From Venturia oleaginea (taxonomy: Eukaryota > Ascomycota > Dothideomycetes > Venturiales > Venturiaceae), in NCBI GenBank assembly GCA_013176395.1, contig JABMLP010000023.1, positions 1,046,869-1,110,868 on the forward strand: 64,000 bases of DNA, written 5' to 3'. The notes under the pieces are model-generated. The model was not told the origin of the DNA. It ran no database searches and saw nothing but the letters and a program-made list of their open reading frames with translations. Made by a program: the position numbers and the translations under genes. Position 1 is the first letter of the stretch. The number at the start of each line of letters is the position of its first letter. Positions 34,190 through 47,269 of this stretch are shown here, in pieces.

Positions 34190-36003
34190 GTGTTCCACCA
34201 CCGAGCTGGTCAGTTTCTGCCAAGACGACCAACTTCCTCATTAACACGATATGTCTCAACAACAAAATGCGCAATTATCTAACAGAGAAGGCAGAATTCA
34301 GCTTGCCCTTTCTGCCTATAACACCCACCAATTCCGAAGCCTCCGGCGCGCTGCTGAAGCGTTTGATGTACCTCCTTCAACATTGACTAGCCGATACAAC
34401 GGAATCACGTATCGTCTAGATACTCGCAACGCCCAACACAAGCTCACTACGACTGAAGAGCAGACAATTATCCAATACATCCTCGACCTCGATTCGCGAG
34501 GATTCGCGCCCCGGCTGTGTGAGGTGGCAGATATGGCGGATAAACTACTGGGTGTACGCGGTGGAGAGCCAGTAGGGAAAAACTGGGCTGAGAGGTTTAT
34601 AACGCGCTCAGATGAGCTCAAGATGGCCTTCAATCGAGCTAAAGACAGGCAGAGGATACTACAGGAAGATCCAGAGATTATTGGCGCGTGTATCAAGCTC
34701 GTTGCAGACACTAAGGCAAAGTACGGCATCCACGACGAGGATACGCACAATTTTGACGAGATTGGCTTCCAGATGGGCGTTATTGGATCAATGAAGGTCG
34801 TCACAGCTTCTGAAAGACGTACACGGCCTAATTTGATCCAGCCAGGCGATCGCGAGTGGGTTACAGTTATCCAGAGCATCTGCGCCGCTGGGTATGCGAC
34901 CCCGCCATTCATTATCTACAAAGGACGCCTTCACATCTCTGCGTGGTATGAGGAGACAGATATACCACGGAATTGGAAGCTCTCGGTCTCTGAGAACGGC
35001 TGGACAAACAACGCGCTTGGTCTTGAGTGGTTGAAGCACTTTGACGCGTATACAAAGGCGCGTCAAGTGGGGGGGGTATAGGCTGCTCATCTTGGACGGC
35101 CATGAGAGCCATCTCAACCAGGATTTCAAGGACTACTGCCTCAAACATAAGATCATAACGCTCTGTATGCCACCTCATTCATCGCATATCCTCCAGCCGC
35201 TTGATGTGGTCTGCTTCTCGCCGTTGAAGTGCAAGTACTCTCAACGAGTTCGAGACTTGGCACGCCGACGCGTCTACCATATCAACAAAGAAGGCTTCCT
35301 CCCAGCCTTCAAAGACGCGTTTTTCGACGTGTTTACAGAAGAGAACTGTCGAAAGGCTTTTGAGATGGTAGGGCTAGTCCCTATCAACGCGGAGGTGGTA
35401 TTGGATCGCCTTGAAGTACGACTACGTACCCCACCAGCACCCCCACCGCAGGAGACGCCGTGGCAGTCGAAGACTCCAAGCAATACTCTTGAATTTGGAT
35501 CCCAATCCAAGCTCGTAAGCGAGTCCTTTACTCGGTCACCAGTTACTGCGCAGGCAGGCTTTTCCCAGCTTGTCAAGGGCGCTGAATTGATGCTACACCA
35601 AAACGCTCTACTTGTTGCGCGCAACCGCGAGCTTGAAGAGCAATTGGCAGTAATGACAAAGCGAAAATCGCGCAAAAGAAAGTGAATCCAGCTAGGTGAT
35701 ACTATAGAGTATGGGACTGTAGCAGCGCAGGTAGCTGCCGAGGCGTCTGTCGTGCCTCAGGGATCAAAGAAGGCTCGTGGTAGTGGTGGTCAAGAAATAG
35801 CCCGACCAACTCAACGGCGCTGTAGGAACTGCGGCGCAACTGGGCATAATGCGTGAACTTGTAAAAAAGATATCGAGATATCATCTGAATCAGATAGCAG
35901 CACGACGGACTTAGAATCTATTGTTAATAGCGACTAAATTGAAGAGTCGTAACATGAGTTGGTCGTGCCAAGCCTTTCTGACCAGCTCGGTGGTGGAACA
36001 CGT
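34190..36003 (+). mobile_element. pogo/Fot1-type DNA transposon, copy 1
   Basis: Terminal inverted repeats read ACGTGTTCCACCACCGAGC at the left and its complement at the right, and extend imperfectly over about 50 bp. The right flank is TA; the left flank is TT, so one duplication base seems mutated. The length, 1814 bp, matches the other two copies (1829 and about 1823 bp after removing its insertion). It encodes a decayed pogo transposase. Confidence 0.85.
34251..35934 (+). pseudogene. pogo-type transposase with a frameshift and stops (copy 1)
   Basis: The frame from MSQQQNAQLS to 35080 carries the N-terminal helix-turn-helix region (RSLRRAAEAFDVPPSTLTSR), the CENP-B-type second domain (EEQTIIQYILDLDSRGFAPRL...WAERFITR) and the first catalytic aspartate in NFDEIGFQMG. 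It breaks at an eight-G run near 35069-35076 where copy 2 has seven. The next frame (to 35685) continues RLLILDGHESH (second D) and HSSHILQPLDVVCFSPLK. It then meets TGA where copy 2 has CGG, and another TGA replaces CGA in a C-terminal zinc knuckle CRNCGATGHNA. The DDE core is recognisable and the gene is non-functional. Confidence 0.88.
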
Positions 36004-36194
36004 TAGTAGTTAAGTCTATGAATTAAATTTTTCAAGTCTTATTATGTAGCCGTGTTCAGCTTCGTTATGTTATTGAAACTATATATAACATCATGATCGT
36101 ACGAAAATATCATACGCGCTCGCCAAATCTAAAGAGATATTAAGACCGACAAGCCAAAACCATCCACAACACCCACTAGAGAGGAAAAATCAAT

Positions 36195-39082
36195 CTAAAC
36201 ATCTCTTACCGTACCTCTACCATTGGAACCAGGTGTGCTCCCAGGTGTCCCCCTCAAGTTCAAACTACCAATCCTCTCAACAACAGTCCTCCCCACGGCA
36301 TCAACAGCCCCTCTCGGCTTCATCAAGCTGGGAGATTGCATGGCGACTTCTTGCACCCTGAAAAGTCTGACATTCGTTCCAACCCAGACACCCGCCGTAC
36401 CTTTACTGACCATCATCTCGCTCGTGAAAATGTAGCCCCAGAGTAGAGATTCATACCAGCCAAGGCTGAGTGGAGACCATTCAAAGAGATGGATACGGAT
36501 GGCTGATGGGTCGATTGGGAGGGTGGTTCGGGGGATTATTGCTAAGGCGTGTGCGATTTCTTCTGAGGAAATCGGAGTTGGTACGTCCATTGGTGTGGCG
36601 ACGGGATCAGTGTTGGTGCTTGTTGTTGGAATCAGTGGATCTAGGGTGGAGATGAGGATGAGAGTCGTATGGAGCGGAAGGTCGGGCTGCCATGATTCAA
36701 TCTATGACATACCGTTAGTCCATTTCGATATATGTCGGAAAGCAAGAGGCATACCCAGTCAGCACTGGCCTGAAAGCTACCACCCATGGTCATCGTCGGG
36801 GTCAGGCTATGCAAGCTATTCAGACTATTCGTCCTGCTCAACAGCGGCGCACCGACAGGCATCTTTCCTCTTGCTTTCTCACTCATCCCTCTCAATTGAA
36901 GCGGCAGCGTCTCATCTGATGTCGAAGACACAGAGGGTGCTCTTGAGCTTGTGGTTTGTGAACTTGCGTGCACAATAGGCGAAGCAGGCGATGATGGTGT
37001 GTTCTCGCCTTCAGAATCTCCATCATCTCCGATGGCAAAAGCGCTATGTTCTTCGGGCACATTGCTCAAGCTTGGTGTCCGCACGCTCACGGGACTTCGT
37101 ATGCTGTCCATTGAATTCGTCCTTGGCGCGCGGTTCACGGAAGCAGCTTCTTGTTGCTCTTTTCGGGCTTGGTTTTGGCGCTCGATTTCTTCTTGTCCGC
37201 TTTCGAGTGTGAAATTCCTCAAATTTTGGAAACGCTTTTTAGATCTCAGAATTGCATACACTAGGTTTGGGTTCTTGTTAAATTGATGCTCTACGATAGC
37301 GTTGAGAGCCTCGAGTACTGATTGCAGAAGAGTGTGGTTTGTCTCATTTGCTAGTAAGAAGGACGGCGCGGACATGGACGCGAGGAGATTCAGTAGCTTT
37401 GAGCTCGTGGCCCGTCCGATGTTCTCCAAATAAGGTGCAATATTGTTGATAATGGCCAATAATGCTGGGTAAATTGCTTCTAGCCTGCCCTTTCCACCGG
37501 TGAGAAGTGTATAGATGGACTGTAGACAACGTTAGCCATAGAGATGAGAGAAGTGGCAACTGGACTCACCGTTATCAGATAGTCAGCATATGTGCCATGG
37601 AAATTTGCAATCCGGATGCTCAGTGGCAAGGATTCTTGGCCCTCAAATCGCTTATTCAAACTCTTGCCAAAGTTCGATTCGACACTCATGGTCTGCAGAA
37701 TGAAAACACACATTCGGATTAGCCCTTGTTTCGTAGGGTCGTTCTTTTGATCCAGTGCATAGAAAAGTACTAGAATGGTGAAATCGTGCGCTCGATCAGT
37801 GTCGATTATGAAGGACCGGAAGCGTTTATTGCATTGTATAGCTTCCCAGAATAGCATCAGCATTTCAGGGGCCCACGCTAATGACTTCTGACTTCCTGGA
37901 AGGTAGGATGTGCTTGCTTGTAACTAGACACTCGGTTAGAGGCAGTGCTCGACGTATCAATTGAAGTTACTCACAGGCTGGTTCAAAATCCGATTCATGC
38001 CATCCACAAGGAATTGGAAGTCCTGCGGCCTGTGTAATCTTCCGAGGAAATGTCTGAAGTAGTTCTTCGGCGCCACGCCATGCTGAGTTTCTGGAACTGG
38101 ATATAAGACCAACACGAGCAACAGTTGGAGACAGTAGGTGACGAGAAGCTGTTTATTATCCTTGAAGACCATGTGGTCGTATGGCACCCTCCACGAAGCA
38201 GGATTGTATTTGAGGGTTGTATTGAGGAGGGAGCAGAGCATAGACAGGACGATCTGCTTGTCGGGACAGGTTGTGATGTACGTGACAGCCCTTATGCCTT
38301 TGACCGGTAAGATGGTAGGCGTCATGTACATGGCCTTGCTACTCATGACTAGTAGCAACCTCAAGATCTCTGTTCGATTGTTCTCGTACTCTTTCGTCGA
38401 TTGGATTGGCGTATGGCATCCCACGCCTGTTTGCCATATTGAATATGCGACCTTGGATTTCCCTGGCTGTGCTCTTGGTAGTGTGAACTCGGAGAAGAAC
38501 AATAGATCCACCAAGGTGTCAATCAGCTCTTCTGCCAACGGCTTTGCCTCAACGTACTCTGGGCCCTCGGCAGTTGGGGTCTCTGCATCTGTCCCGTCGA
38601 ACAGCACCTCTCCTTTGCTAGATTTGCTTCTCTTGCTTCTCTTCCTCCTAGCACCCCAAAAGAACCTCTCTTCCCACGATTCCAGATTGTCGGCCTCGTA
38701 TATGAATGGCAAGACGCGAGTGAGGACACGAATGCAGTTCAGAGCATCCTTTTCCGAGGCTATCTCCGGGTCTGGGAATGAAGGGTGGTTCCGCAATATA
38801 CATAATCTGGAGGTGACGGCGAGTATGAGTGTTTCTAGATTGTCCAGGTTGTTGTCCCTGGTACGTCGAATGTCGGTGGGCGAGAAGAGGGTGAAGACAT
38901 CCTCTGCAGTTTCTGGCAGTTCCCAGAACTACAGTTGCCCATTAGCTATTCGTGCATATCATATGAGCCGATTGACATGTCCTTACACCTGTCCAATAGC
39001 CGTCATCTGCGGGAATGGCCTGCTGCTCCGAGAGGCGAAAGATGCCCTGCTTGAAGACGAGTTTCGAATCCGAGGCACCCAT
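36195..39082 (-). CDS. hid1: Hid1 family protein (trafficking, dymeclin superfamily)
   Basis: Five exons (39082-38987, 38928-37975, 37923-37570, 37519-36755, 36701-36195) with introns of 50-58 nt join in phase 0 throughout to about 891 residues. The N-terminus MGASDSKLVFKQGIFRL is the conserved myristoylation-type start of the family, followed by the junction YWTGFWELPETAEDVFTL, which confirms intron 1. Further motifs: LTRVLPFIYEADNLESWEERFFW, LVDLLFFSEFTLP, RTEILRLLLVMSS and the LPVKGIRAVTYITTCPDK region. The middle of exon 4 is Ser-rich and probably disordered; the end returns to an ordered IRIHLFEWSPLSLGWYESLLWG block. Family members (human HID1, S. pombe Ftp105) act at the Golgi. The function here is inferred from family only. 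Confidence 0.92.
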
Positions 39083-39667
39083 GGTGCATGTGTTGTTGCG
39101 GAGGGAGGGAGGTCATGCCAGGAGTGTACTATGGGCAGTGGTGTCTGGTTGCCGTCATGTCGTATCTATGAATTGTTGGCGCATTCACAGGGCAAATAAG
39201 GCGTAGGCCATGAAGTCGATCATGACTGGCTGACTCGTGATCTACTAGGAGTATACGATTAAACCTCCTATAGTGGAATGCAACTCCTAAGCATCCACTA
39301 AGCACTTCTACCACCTCTCAAGACTCACATTCAACACCCCACCGCCGCCCTAACATACCACCGTCATAACATACCGCCGCCGTAATATACCGCCCTCATA
39401 ACATACCGCCGCCGTAACATACCGCCGCCATAGCAAACCGCCGCAATAACATTCCCCCACCGTTTCTCACTGACTGATTGCCTGACTGCCTGACTGACTG
39501 ACTCTGACTGGGAGCTGTGAACAGACAATAGAAGAAGAATAGGAATAGAAGACAACTCTTAGCTGAGTCGGCCTTTGTCCTGACCAAAAGTAATCCATCG
39601 ACTTTCTCTCCGCCACCGCATGAATTGCGCATCCCTCCTTCACTCCTACACCCGTCGTCATTCCTCC
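39083..39667. other. Divergent intergenic region between hid1 and ssl2
   Basis: Shared upstream region of hid1 (minus) and ssl2 (plus). It contains a GC-rich minisatellite (separate entry) and a run of TGACTGCCTGACTGACTGAC near 39472-39512 just upstream of ssl2. Confidence 0.55.
39340..39453. repeat. Minisatellite, 16-19 bp units of ATACCGCCGCCGTAAC type
   Basis: At least six diverged tandem units with cores ATACCGCCGCCGTAAC, ATACCGCCCTCATAAC and similar. The period varies from about 16 to 19 bp. Confidence 0.8.
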
Positions 39668-42223
39668 ATGGCGCCTAAGCGTAAAGCTCCCGGCTCCCTT
39701 TCAAACGCCCCCAAACGCCTCGCGTCCGGTGCAGCTACTCCTCAGAGCTTGGCCAGTAGCGATGATGATTATGATGAGGACGAGGACATGAACATGAGTG
39801 ATGATGAGGACTTTGCCTCTGCGAGGAAAATGGCAGAGAAGTTTTCGGCCACCGCTCGAGCGCCCATTCAGTCTGCGGCACAGCAACTAGCAGACCCTAC
39901 ATTTCAGTACTTTGGCAAAAACGGCAGTCGTGATTTCAAAGACCTCGAACTTAAACTGGATCACGTGAATCGGCCTCTATGGATCGATCCTGAGAGCAAG
40001 AGCATCATCATGGAAAGCTTCTCTGCCATGTACAAACAAGCCGAGAACTTCCTTGTCAATGTTGCTGAGCCGCAGTCAAGAGTTTCCCGTGTACATGAAT
40101 ACTCCATGACCTCCAACAGTCTCTATGCCGCCGTCTCCGTGGGCCTGACCACTCAGGATATCCTCAACCGCTTGGAGTTTTTCTCAAAGACTCCACTTCC
40201 AAAACCAGTCAAGGATTTCATCAGAAACGCCACCAAATCGTATGGGAAAGCCAAACTCGTGCTAAAGCACAATAAATTCTTCGTTGAAAGCTCAGACCCT
40301 TTGATCCTCCAGACCCTACTGAGGGACGCAAAGGTCAGACAATGTCGAGTAGACGAAAGCGCAGAGCTCGAAACTTCCCTGGCCCCCAAAATGGGTGCTT
40401 TGTATATTCCCGGTACCAAGCTGGCTGCTGGAGCAAAACAGGCTGTTCAGGTACCACAGAGGCAACAGGACGATGACAGTGATGTGGACAAGCCTGTAGC
40501 CCAGGTGCCGGAGAATCAGGATGATATCATGAACATGCTCAAAGAAGATGACGATGACGATGACGAGACGGATCAAGTTCACTCTTTCGAGGTGGTGGCC
40601 ACTACCATCTCCGAACTTCGAAAGCGATGCCAGGATATTGAATATCCTTTGACCGAAGAGTACGATTTCCAGGGAGATGTCGCCAACGCTACTTTGGACA
40701 TCGATCTCAAACCGGCAGCACAGATTCGACCATACCAAGAACAGGCCTTGAGCAAAATGTTCGGCAATGGTCGTGCCAGAAGTGGTATTATTGTGCTTCC
40801 ATGTGGAGCCGGAAAGACACTCGTTGGCATCACGGCGGCCTGTACGGTCAAGAAGGGCGCTATCGTACTCGCCACCAGTGCCATGTCGGTAACGCAATGG
40901 CGAGCTGAATTTCTAAAGTGGTCAAACATTAATCCTCAAGATATTGCTGTCTTCACAGCCGACCAGAAGGACAAGTTTAGCGGCAGCACCGGTATTATCA
41001 TCACAACATATTCCATGCTTTCTATGGATCGAAAGGGCGCAGATGGTAAAGAGCGTGTCGCACACGACACCAAAAAGGTCCTTCAATTTATCATGGAACG
41101 CGAATGGGGCCTGATGATTCTAGATGAGGTTCACGTCGTCCCAGCGGCAATGTTTCAAAAGGTTACCTACAAGGTTAGAGCTCACTCCAAACTCGGCCTG
41201 ACAGCTACTTTACTGCGGGAAGACGACAAAATCAGCGAGCTTAATTTCCTCATCGGCCCAAAGCTGTACGAAGCTAATTGGCAAGAACTCAGCGAACAGG
41301 GCCACATCGCCAAAGTCCAATGCGCGGAGGTATGGTGTCCAATGACCTCAGAATTCTATCAAGAATACCTCGAGAGTAAATACCCAAACCAGAAAATGCT
41401 TCTTTTCACCATGAACCCTCGCAAGTTTCAGGCTTGTCAATTTCTGATCGACTACCACGAGAAGCGCGGTGATAAAGTCATCGTCTTCAGCGACAATGTA
41501 TTCGCACTTCAAGCCTACGCCAGAAAACTGAATAAGGTCTTCATTTATGGTGGCACGCCTCAAACCGAGCGTCAACAAATCCTTGAAAATTTCCAGCATA
41601 ATCCTGCCGTCAACACAATGTTCCTGTCTAAAATTGGCGACACGTCACTCGATCTCCCTGAAGCAACCTGCCTGATACAAATTTCCTCACATTACGGTTC
41701 CCGGCGTCAAGAAGCCCAGCGTCTCGGTCGTATACTTCGAGCGAAGAGAAGGAACGATGAAGGGTTCAACGCCTTCTTCTACAGTCTTGTTAGTAAAGAT
41801 ACTAACGAAATGTTCTACTCCACCAAACGCCAAGCCTTCCTCGTCGATCAGGGTTACGCTTTCAAAGTTATCACACATCTTCAGGGCATTGAAAATTTAC
41901 CTGAGCTTGCTTTCACGACTAGTCGGGAACGGCAGGAACTTCTCCAGGCGGTCTTGCTTGAAAAGGATGATCCGGGCATGGAGAAGATTGAGGATGATAT
42001 CTGGGGGAAACAGATGAAGAGGACTGGTGGTGGGAGAGTTAGGGGAGTTGGTGTCAGGAGGACGGCTGGTACGCTGGACGATTTTTCAGGTGGGAGGGGG
42101 ATGATGTATGCGGAGCAGAATAAGAGTCGGAATAAGGAGGTTAAGAAGAGTTCTGCTATTGCTAGTATGAAGAAGAAAGAGAAGAAGAGGAAGGAAGGGT
42201 ATCTACACATCAACGACATGTAA
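39668..42223 (+). CDS. ssl2: TFIIH helicase subunit Ssl2/XPB (Rad25)
   Basis: A single exon of 851 residues starting [10 protein letters not shown], the usual size for fungal XPB. The frame extends 16 codons upstream to another ATG, but MAPKRK is the family-like start. An acidic N-terminal stretch precedes the damage-recognition region. Helicase motifs are Walker [12 protein letters not shown] (near 40802), Walker B/DEVH in [13 protein letters not shown], the [14 protein letters not shown]-containing motif, and motifs V-VI in [33 protein letters not shown]. The C-terminal end is Lys-rich. XPB is the 3'-5' ATPase/translocase of TFIIH, needed for promoter opening and nucleotide excision repair in the nucleus. 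All catalytic motifs look intact and no intron is needed. Confidence 0.97.
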   Translation: MAPKRKAPGSLSNAPKRLASGAATPQSLASSDDDYDEDEDMNMSDDEDFASARKMAEKFSATARAPIQSAAQQLADPTFQYFGKNGSRDFKDLELKLDHVNRPLWIDPESKSIIMESFSAMYKQAENFLVNVAEPQSRVSRVHEYSMTSNSLYAAVSVGLTTQDILNRLEFFSKTPLPKPVKDFIRNATKSYGKAKLVLKHNKFFVESSDPLILQTLLRDAKVRQCRVDESAELETSLAPKMGALYIPGTKLAAGAKQAVQVPQRQQDDDSDVDKPVAQVPENQDDIMNMLKEDDDDDDETDQVHSFEVVATTISELRKRCQDIEYPLTEEYDFQGDVANATLDIDLKPAAQIRPYQEQALSKMFGNGRARSGIIVLPCGAGKTLVGITAACTVKKGAIVLATSAMSVTQWRAEFLKWSNINPQDIAVFTADQKDKFSGSTGIIITTYSMLSMDRKGADGKERVAHDTKKVLQFIMEREWGLMILDEVHVVPAAMFQKVTYKVRAHSKLGLTATLLREDDKISELNFLIGPKLYEANWQELSEQGHIAKVQCAEVWCPMTSEFYQEYLESKYPNQKMLLFTMNPRKFQACQFLIDYHEKRGDKVIVFSDNVFALQAYARKLNKVFIYGGTPQTERQQILENFQHNPAVNTMFLSKIGDTSLDLPEATCLIQISSHYGSRRQEAQRLGRILRAKRRNDEGFNAFFYSLVSKDTNEMFYSTKRQAFLVDQGYAFKVITHLQGIENLPELAFTTSRERQELLQAVLLEKDDPGMEKIEDDIWGKQMKRTGGGRVRGVGVRRTAGTLDDFSGGRGMMYAEQNKSRNKEVKKSSAIASMKKKEKKRKEGYLHINDM

Positions 42224-42913
42224 GAAGGACTATTTCTAGTCGGTAAGGTTGTTGGGTAGTATACGAATATGTGTACTGAGGTTGTAAGCTTACCAAGCTA
42301 ATAAACCTTGCGAAGATTTTTATTTTTATTTTTTTCGAATACGTTCTTCGAGGTGTCCTGATCAAGTGTTGATTGGTCCTAAATCGTAGATTGAGTGGAA
42401 ATGGACGAGAGCCAACAACCATTGGCGAACCTTTCTAGTCGTCACGCAACTAATCGATTTCGTCAACCGTAGAATGTAGCCTATAAACGTATGAAACTTC
42501 AAAACAGCCCAAGAAATTTCATCCGAAAAAAATTCCAAACAAGGAAATTGCACTACGGCATCCTGCATAAATTCAATAATAGAGAGAAAATTCCATCAAT
42601 TCCAAAGAGAAGAAGCGAAAGTTTCATTCGCTGCGATCTTCGTCCTATAATCCCATACAAGTTCTTCTCTTCCGGAGTGCAATACACGCGGTGCGACTAG
42701 GCGTTCTTGAAAAGCCTAAGCTCGCCGAAGCAAAAGAAATAGCATAGGGTATCCTCTAAATCATCATAGAAGTAGCTATCAGCCCAGTGATTGATGATTG
42801 ATTCGTGGCCGGACCACAACCTTATACTTCACATGTGTATAAGCCGATGCACCCTGATTCCGGACGATGCTGGGCTCGTATCGGTGAAATAGAACTTCGT
42901 GACAGCTTACGGA
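42224..42913. other. Intergenic
   Basis: 3' flank of ssl2 and downstream side of the HET relic. Small open frames lack motifs. Confidence 0.45.
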
Positions 42914-43250
42914 TCAAGTGGTTGCCAGCGTATTGAGAGACTTTCGATATAGAGAGACCATCTCGGCAGCTTCCTTGTTCCAATCATTTTCGTCAACTTG
43001 AATGGGACAAACAGGATCAATCCACAAGTAACGGATTCCTAAAGGCCGACAGAAGGCGATAGCTTATTGAAGGAGTTTTCGGGAAGGATTCCCATGGAAT
43101 ACCATCGTGCTTGAAAATCGACCTTCAATGGTTGATGCCCGCCCCGACAATGGCTCAAACAGGCGTTCTCTTCTTGTGAATTCGATGGAGGCTCCCAAAG
43201 TTTGATGGCACAAATGGAAAAGACCAAAGATCTGGCAACCTTGTTAGAAA
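42914..43250 (-). pseudogene. Heterokaryon-incompatibility (HET) domain relic
   Basis: On the minus strand three adjoining frames give pieces of a HET domain in the right order: FLTRLPDLWSFP, then LSHCRGGHQPLK (family LSYCWGG) with GILPENSFNK, then AIAFCRPLGIRYLWIDPVC with ENDWNKEAAEMVSLY. The last block is diagnostic (RYLWID...DW..EA..M). Two frame changes, near 43160 and at 43060, and a stop at 42914 right after the block show that it is a fragment. HET proteins drive non-self recognition cell death in ascomycetes; this copy cannot encode one. Confidence 0.75.
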
Positions 43251-44534
43251 TGTATTTTGTGGTCGACTCTCATACCAAGTAGAAGACTTCCGGCATAATT
43301 CCTTACTTGGAACTAAATCCACTGGCTCGTTATAGCTGGGGTGTGATGTCAGGCAGGGATGAAGTTGGTACAAGGTCTGAGGAGACTTCATTGCAGGAAC
43401 ACTGCCGGATGCCTTCTTTCTTCAATATCAGGATCAGTATGACTTCCAACAACTTGCAGGAGATATGCATTACCGAGAGCGTTGACAAATCCAAACATCA
43501 CCTTATGGTGTGAGCCATACAGAAATACAAGCTACCTATCCGCCATTTGTTTGCCGAGCTGGAACGAGACAATTGAAAGATTGGTGTTCTGTCGACCGCG
43601 CTCGACTTTCGAGATTTGAGGGAAACTCGAGTTGGCAACCTGAAATGCAGCGCTAAGTTCCCATCTCGTGATTCACCAGTCGTTTTATCTCAGCCGTAAT
43701 CGTCATCTTGATGATCATTTCCAGCGTAGGAGTATGATGTTAGCGGTCCAAAGAACGGTGGGGACGAAACATACCTTAAGGAAGAATGAGACCACTCTCT
43801 TCTTCCCGTAGAGTCCATCATGAATATCTGGAGACGAGGATTCGCTATTTCACCTACACATCTGCCTATCACCCATCCATACGAACCACAAAGTCTGCCT
43901 CATCAAGCTAGCATCCAATTCGCTTCACTTTCACCACTGCAAACACAAAGACTACACCAATTTTATATTGAATAATCAAAGGTACTCCTATAATCCCAAA
44001 CAACAACAAATCACACAAACGAGTGTCTAAGTAGAGGCCTAAACCAGCCTTTCCAACGAAGAATCAATACCAATAAAGAAAATACTCACATCCGCAATCA
44101 ATATGCAAATGAGAAACAACTGCTGCAAATTTTCAATCTGACTCCCCCCTCCATCTCTCCTCTTCCATCAAAGTCCACAAAGAAGACCTCCATGTTATCA
44201 TCTTCTCATCAACAATTCGCACGTTGTATATTGAGACACTGTGTGCTTTGTAGTGGCCAATCTCAGCCTCCCGTCGTAGAGTAAATTAGAAGCCGCAAGA
44301 CAAACGCACTTTTGAAACCGTTTTAGCAGAGAGTGAGTTGCAAATACCCGGGAAAGACTTGCATGGACGACTGTAATGTCGACCACAATGGTCTTCGCAG
44401 ACCCCATCATCTCCCATCTTTCAACTTCAACATTGTCATTCACTGCTTCGACACTGGCTTTTGTTGCCCATAGATGGACTTCAAATGTTTGGTTATTATG
44501 GCTTGTGAGGTTTTATCCTCGCCGGCGTTGTTCG
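43251..44534. other. Intergenic, about 1.3 kb
   Basis: Upstream of the HET relic and 3' of the PIN-like gene. It may hold further decayed HET upstream sequence, but I cannot read it in any frame. Confidence 0.4.
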
Positions 44535-45888
44535 TTAAGTTGGCTCCCAAAGTCGACGGCGACCACCACGTTGAACTCGGTTGGCCGGTGGAGGACGACT
44601 GAACACGTCAGGATCAATGGGGCTCGACAGATCGATGGGCGGCTGTCGAGGAGAAGGTGTTGCCATCGTTCGTGCTGTAAAATTGCCACGAACGGGGCTA
44701 CCTCGAGCACGGAAAGGTACTCCTCGACCGGCTGGACGCAGTGGAGATTGTGTAGCTCTTCCAAAGGCATTCGGGTCCCATACTGCACGTCCGGTCATTG
44801 CCTGGGGTCCCTTTGGAGGTACTCGCTGCAAGACAATCTCGTCCTCATCTCCTTCTGCTTCTGTCTCTGGAACGGCAGCAGGCTCGTTGTTGGCGATTGC
44901 CGTCTCCCTTTTCAGCATTTGCTCGCGATTCTTAATATCGCGCTCTTCTCTGGCGATAATCTCGCGCAGCTGTTCAAGCTTTTTGACGCGGATGCCGAAT
45001 CGGTGGGCGATCTGCTGCTTGAGTGGATCGTTTGTGACCAAGATGAATGTCTCAAGAGCCGCCGAGGCGTTCTCCTCCTGATGTATACGCCATAGGATGT
45101 AGTTGAAGAACGGCCGCAGTGCGATGGGAATCGATCGTCTCTGCTTCTTTCCAGATCCTTCTCCAGAATTGGAAGAGACATTACTGTCGGACTTGTTATG
45201 GGAAGGACGTCCAGTACCAATAGGCTGAAGACCCTTGAATTCTTTATAAGGAGTCGCGTTGAGCGAACCAGGGCTGGTCGCAGAGGAAACGGAGATTGGG
45301 GAAGCGGTACGAGCTTCGATGCTCTCCTGAGAGCCTTCTGAGGTGTTATCAGGCATAGCATCCTGGCGCAGGTCGGCAAGACTTTCTGTGGCACTGTCTG
45401 GATCCTCATAAATGTCCGACTCCATGGACAGTAGCGTCTGTGGAAGCAAGAACTGCTCTACCTCATCCCACTTCTCGAATGTTTCATACCCTCCTTGTAA
45501 ATGGACAAGATCAACGGCGTGGCGGTTGGGTGCATCATCCGGGAGGGAGGTTATGGTGTCGAGCCAGTTGAGAGCCTCTTCTGCATATGTGCTGGAGCGT
45601 TCATCGGACTTGGCCAGACGACGGAGCCGGTCGAGGGCTGCCACTTGTCAACATCAGCCACCTACTTTTGTCTTTCAACCTACTGTGAAGCGGCACAAAG
45701 ATTCGAATGGATCCGCTGTTGACCCATTTCTTCACGCCGTCGCGGGTGCTTCTCTTCAGGCCGGCGATGAGGGCGGTATCGTCGAGGATGCAATTGAATA
45801 GCTTGCGAGAAGCCATGGGAGGCATGCGTTTCTGTTGTGGGAGCGGCACTGGGCCGCGGAGGAGGGATGATTTGTGTTGTATCGTCAT
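44535..45888 (-). CDS. PIN-like domain protein (possibly Nmd4-like)
   Basis: Exon 1 (45888-45684) and exon 2 (45643-44535) flank a 40-nt intron and join in phase to about 437 residues. The beginning, MASRKLFNCILDDTALIAGL...VKKWVNSGSIRIFVPLHT, has the pattern of a PIN domain: first strand with acidic residues, then an edge strand. In the second exon EEALNWLDTI and KWDEVEQFLLP continue it. The middle is Ser-rich and disordered; FFNYILWRIHQEENASAALETFILVTNDPLKQQIAHRFGIRV closes the PIN fold (late Asp/asparagine region), followed by a coiled region and a Pro/Arg-rich tail. The arrangement recalls the yeast decay factor Nmd4, but this is a resemblance only. A Met at codon 25 (MASRK) is a likelier start than the first one. 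The gene lies on the strand opposite to ssl2 and kha1. Confidence 0.7.
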
Positions 45889-47269
45889 GAGCGCTGCTCA
45901 TTCATTCTGCTCGGTGGCGGATGTTTTAGCACAGGGCTTGAAATGATGTGATCTGGGGCGGGTAACGTTGATGGGTGGCAGAGTCAGAGTGTGTAGGAGG
46001 GAAAGAGACGGCCTACCAAAATATTGTGGTTTCTGTGTGGGTCGCGGATGTATCTATCTCGTTGCATACCCTTCTTCGTTGTTGAGCAGACTGGGAGGTA
46101 TTACGGCCCGAGAACTTCGCTGAGACTCATGCGGACTGTTGTGTTCGGGGCATTGCTGTCGCTGTGGTGTCGGGAGTCAGGCGCCGGGACAATTGGAAGC
46201 ATCATCACCCTTTTTGACTGCTGCGTGTGAAGGCCGATGTGTTGGTGGAGTGCAGGTGGGAGGAGAGGCGACAGGATTCAGACGGGAGCGCAAGAGCGCA
46301 AGCGCCAAGGCCGAATTTGCTGTGGTAATCCATTATGAGGCTGAGCGTGGTCAGGCTGAGAACAGATATTGGTACACATGTATCAAATGATGCCCAACCT
46401 CCCATTTTATTATTGGATGCTGGGCTACGAAAGATATCACGAGTTAGTAAGATATCACGATCAAGCCAATACAGAACCCAGATGCCTCAATTCACTCGCA
46501 AATCGTCACATCAAAGCCTCGCTCAGCAAATCCGTACCTTGGAACCTATTCATTCACTACACTTGGTGCTCTCCTACATAAAACCGCCATTATGGTGGTG
46601 GTGGTGAGTACAAAACGAATGATTGCACTGCAAGAGAGGAGCATCGTGAACCTATCAGGAGTCAATACAACACGGATCACGTGTGTCGATCTGGAGGAGA
46701 CTCGGATGTCGACGAACTGGCGGGGTCTTGTCTCATGGGGTCCTGCCCAACCCCGCCGTGCCCGCCCATCAGCCTTGCTGCTGGTTTATCAATCACAAGC
46801 TCGTGACAATCCCCTCTTGTCGACTCATCGCGTCGCCAGCTTTGTCCAGCTTTCATTCGCCAGTCTTTGCCGCATGAAGGCGTGCCGTGTGCAGATGACT
46901 TCCCCAGACCGAGACGCGATGCGAGGCTTCCTATCGATGAAGCTGGGTGGCGATTGATGGAGCTGTCAAAAACAGAATCTCTGGTCGACGAAAAGCATAG
47001 CGCACCCAACCGCCATGCCATGCCATGCTATTTACCCTGCGTGCCTGCATACTCCGTACCGGTACACCCACCATTGCCTCCTACTGATGGCTCTTCCCTT
47101 ATGCATGCCCAGATGCCAGTTCTGGGCTCTGCCCGATGGTCTACCTGCACGAGTCACGCGAAGTTACCCCATATCCCTCCATTTCCTCCGCGCAAGCTGG
47201 ACATATTCCCTCTCGACTCCCTTGGACTGGTAGGCAAGAGAGCTGAGAGCTCTATCAATACCACCAACC
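45889..47269. other. Intergenic, about 1.4 kb
   Basis: Divergent region between the PIN-like gene and kha1. Open frames reaching 200 codons (for example 46867-47484) overlap the antiporter start in another frame and carry no motif. Confidence 0.5.
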
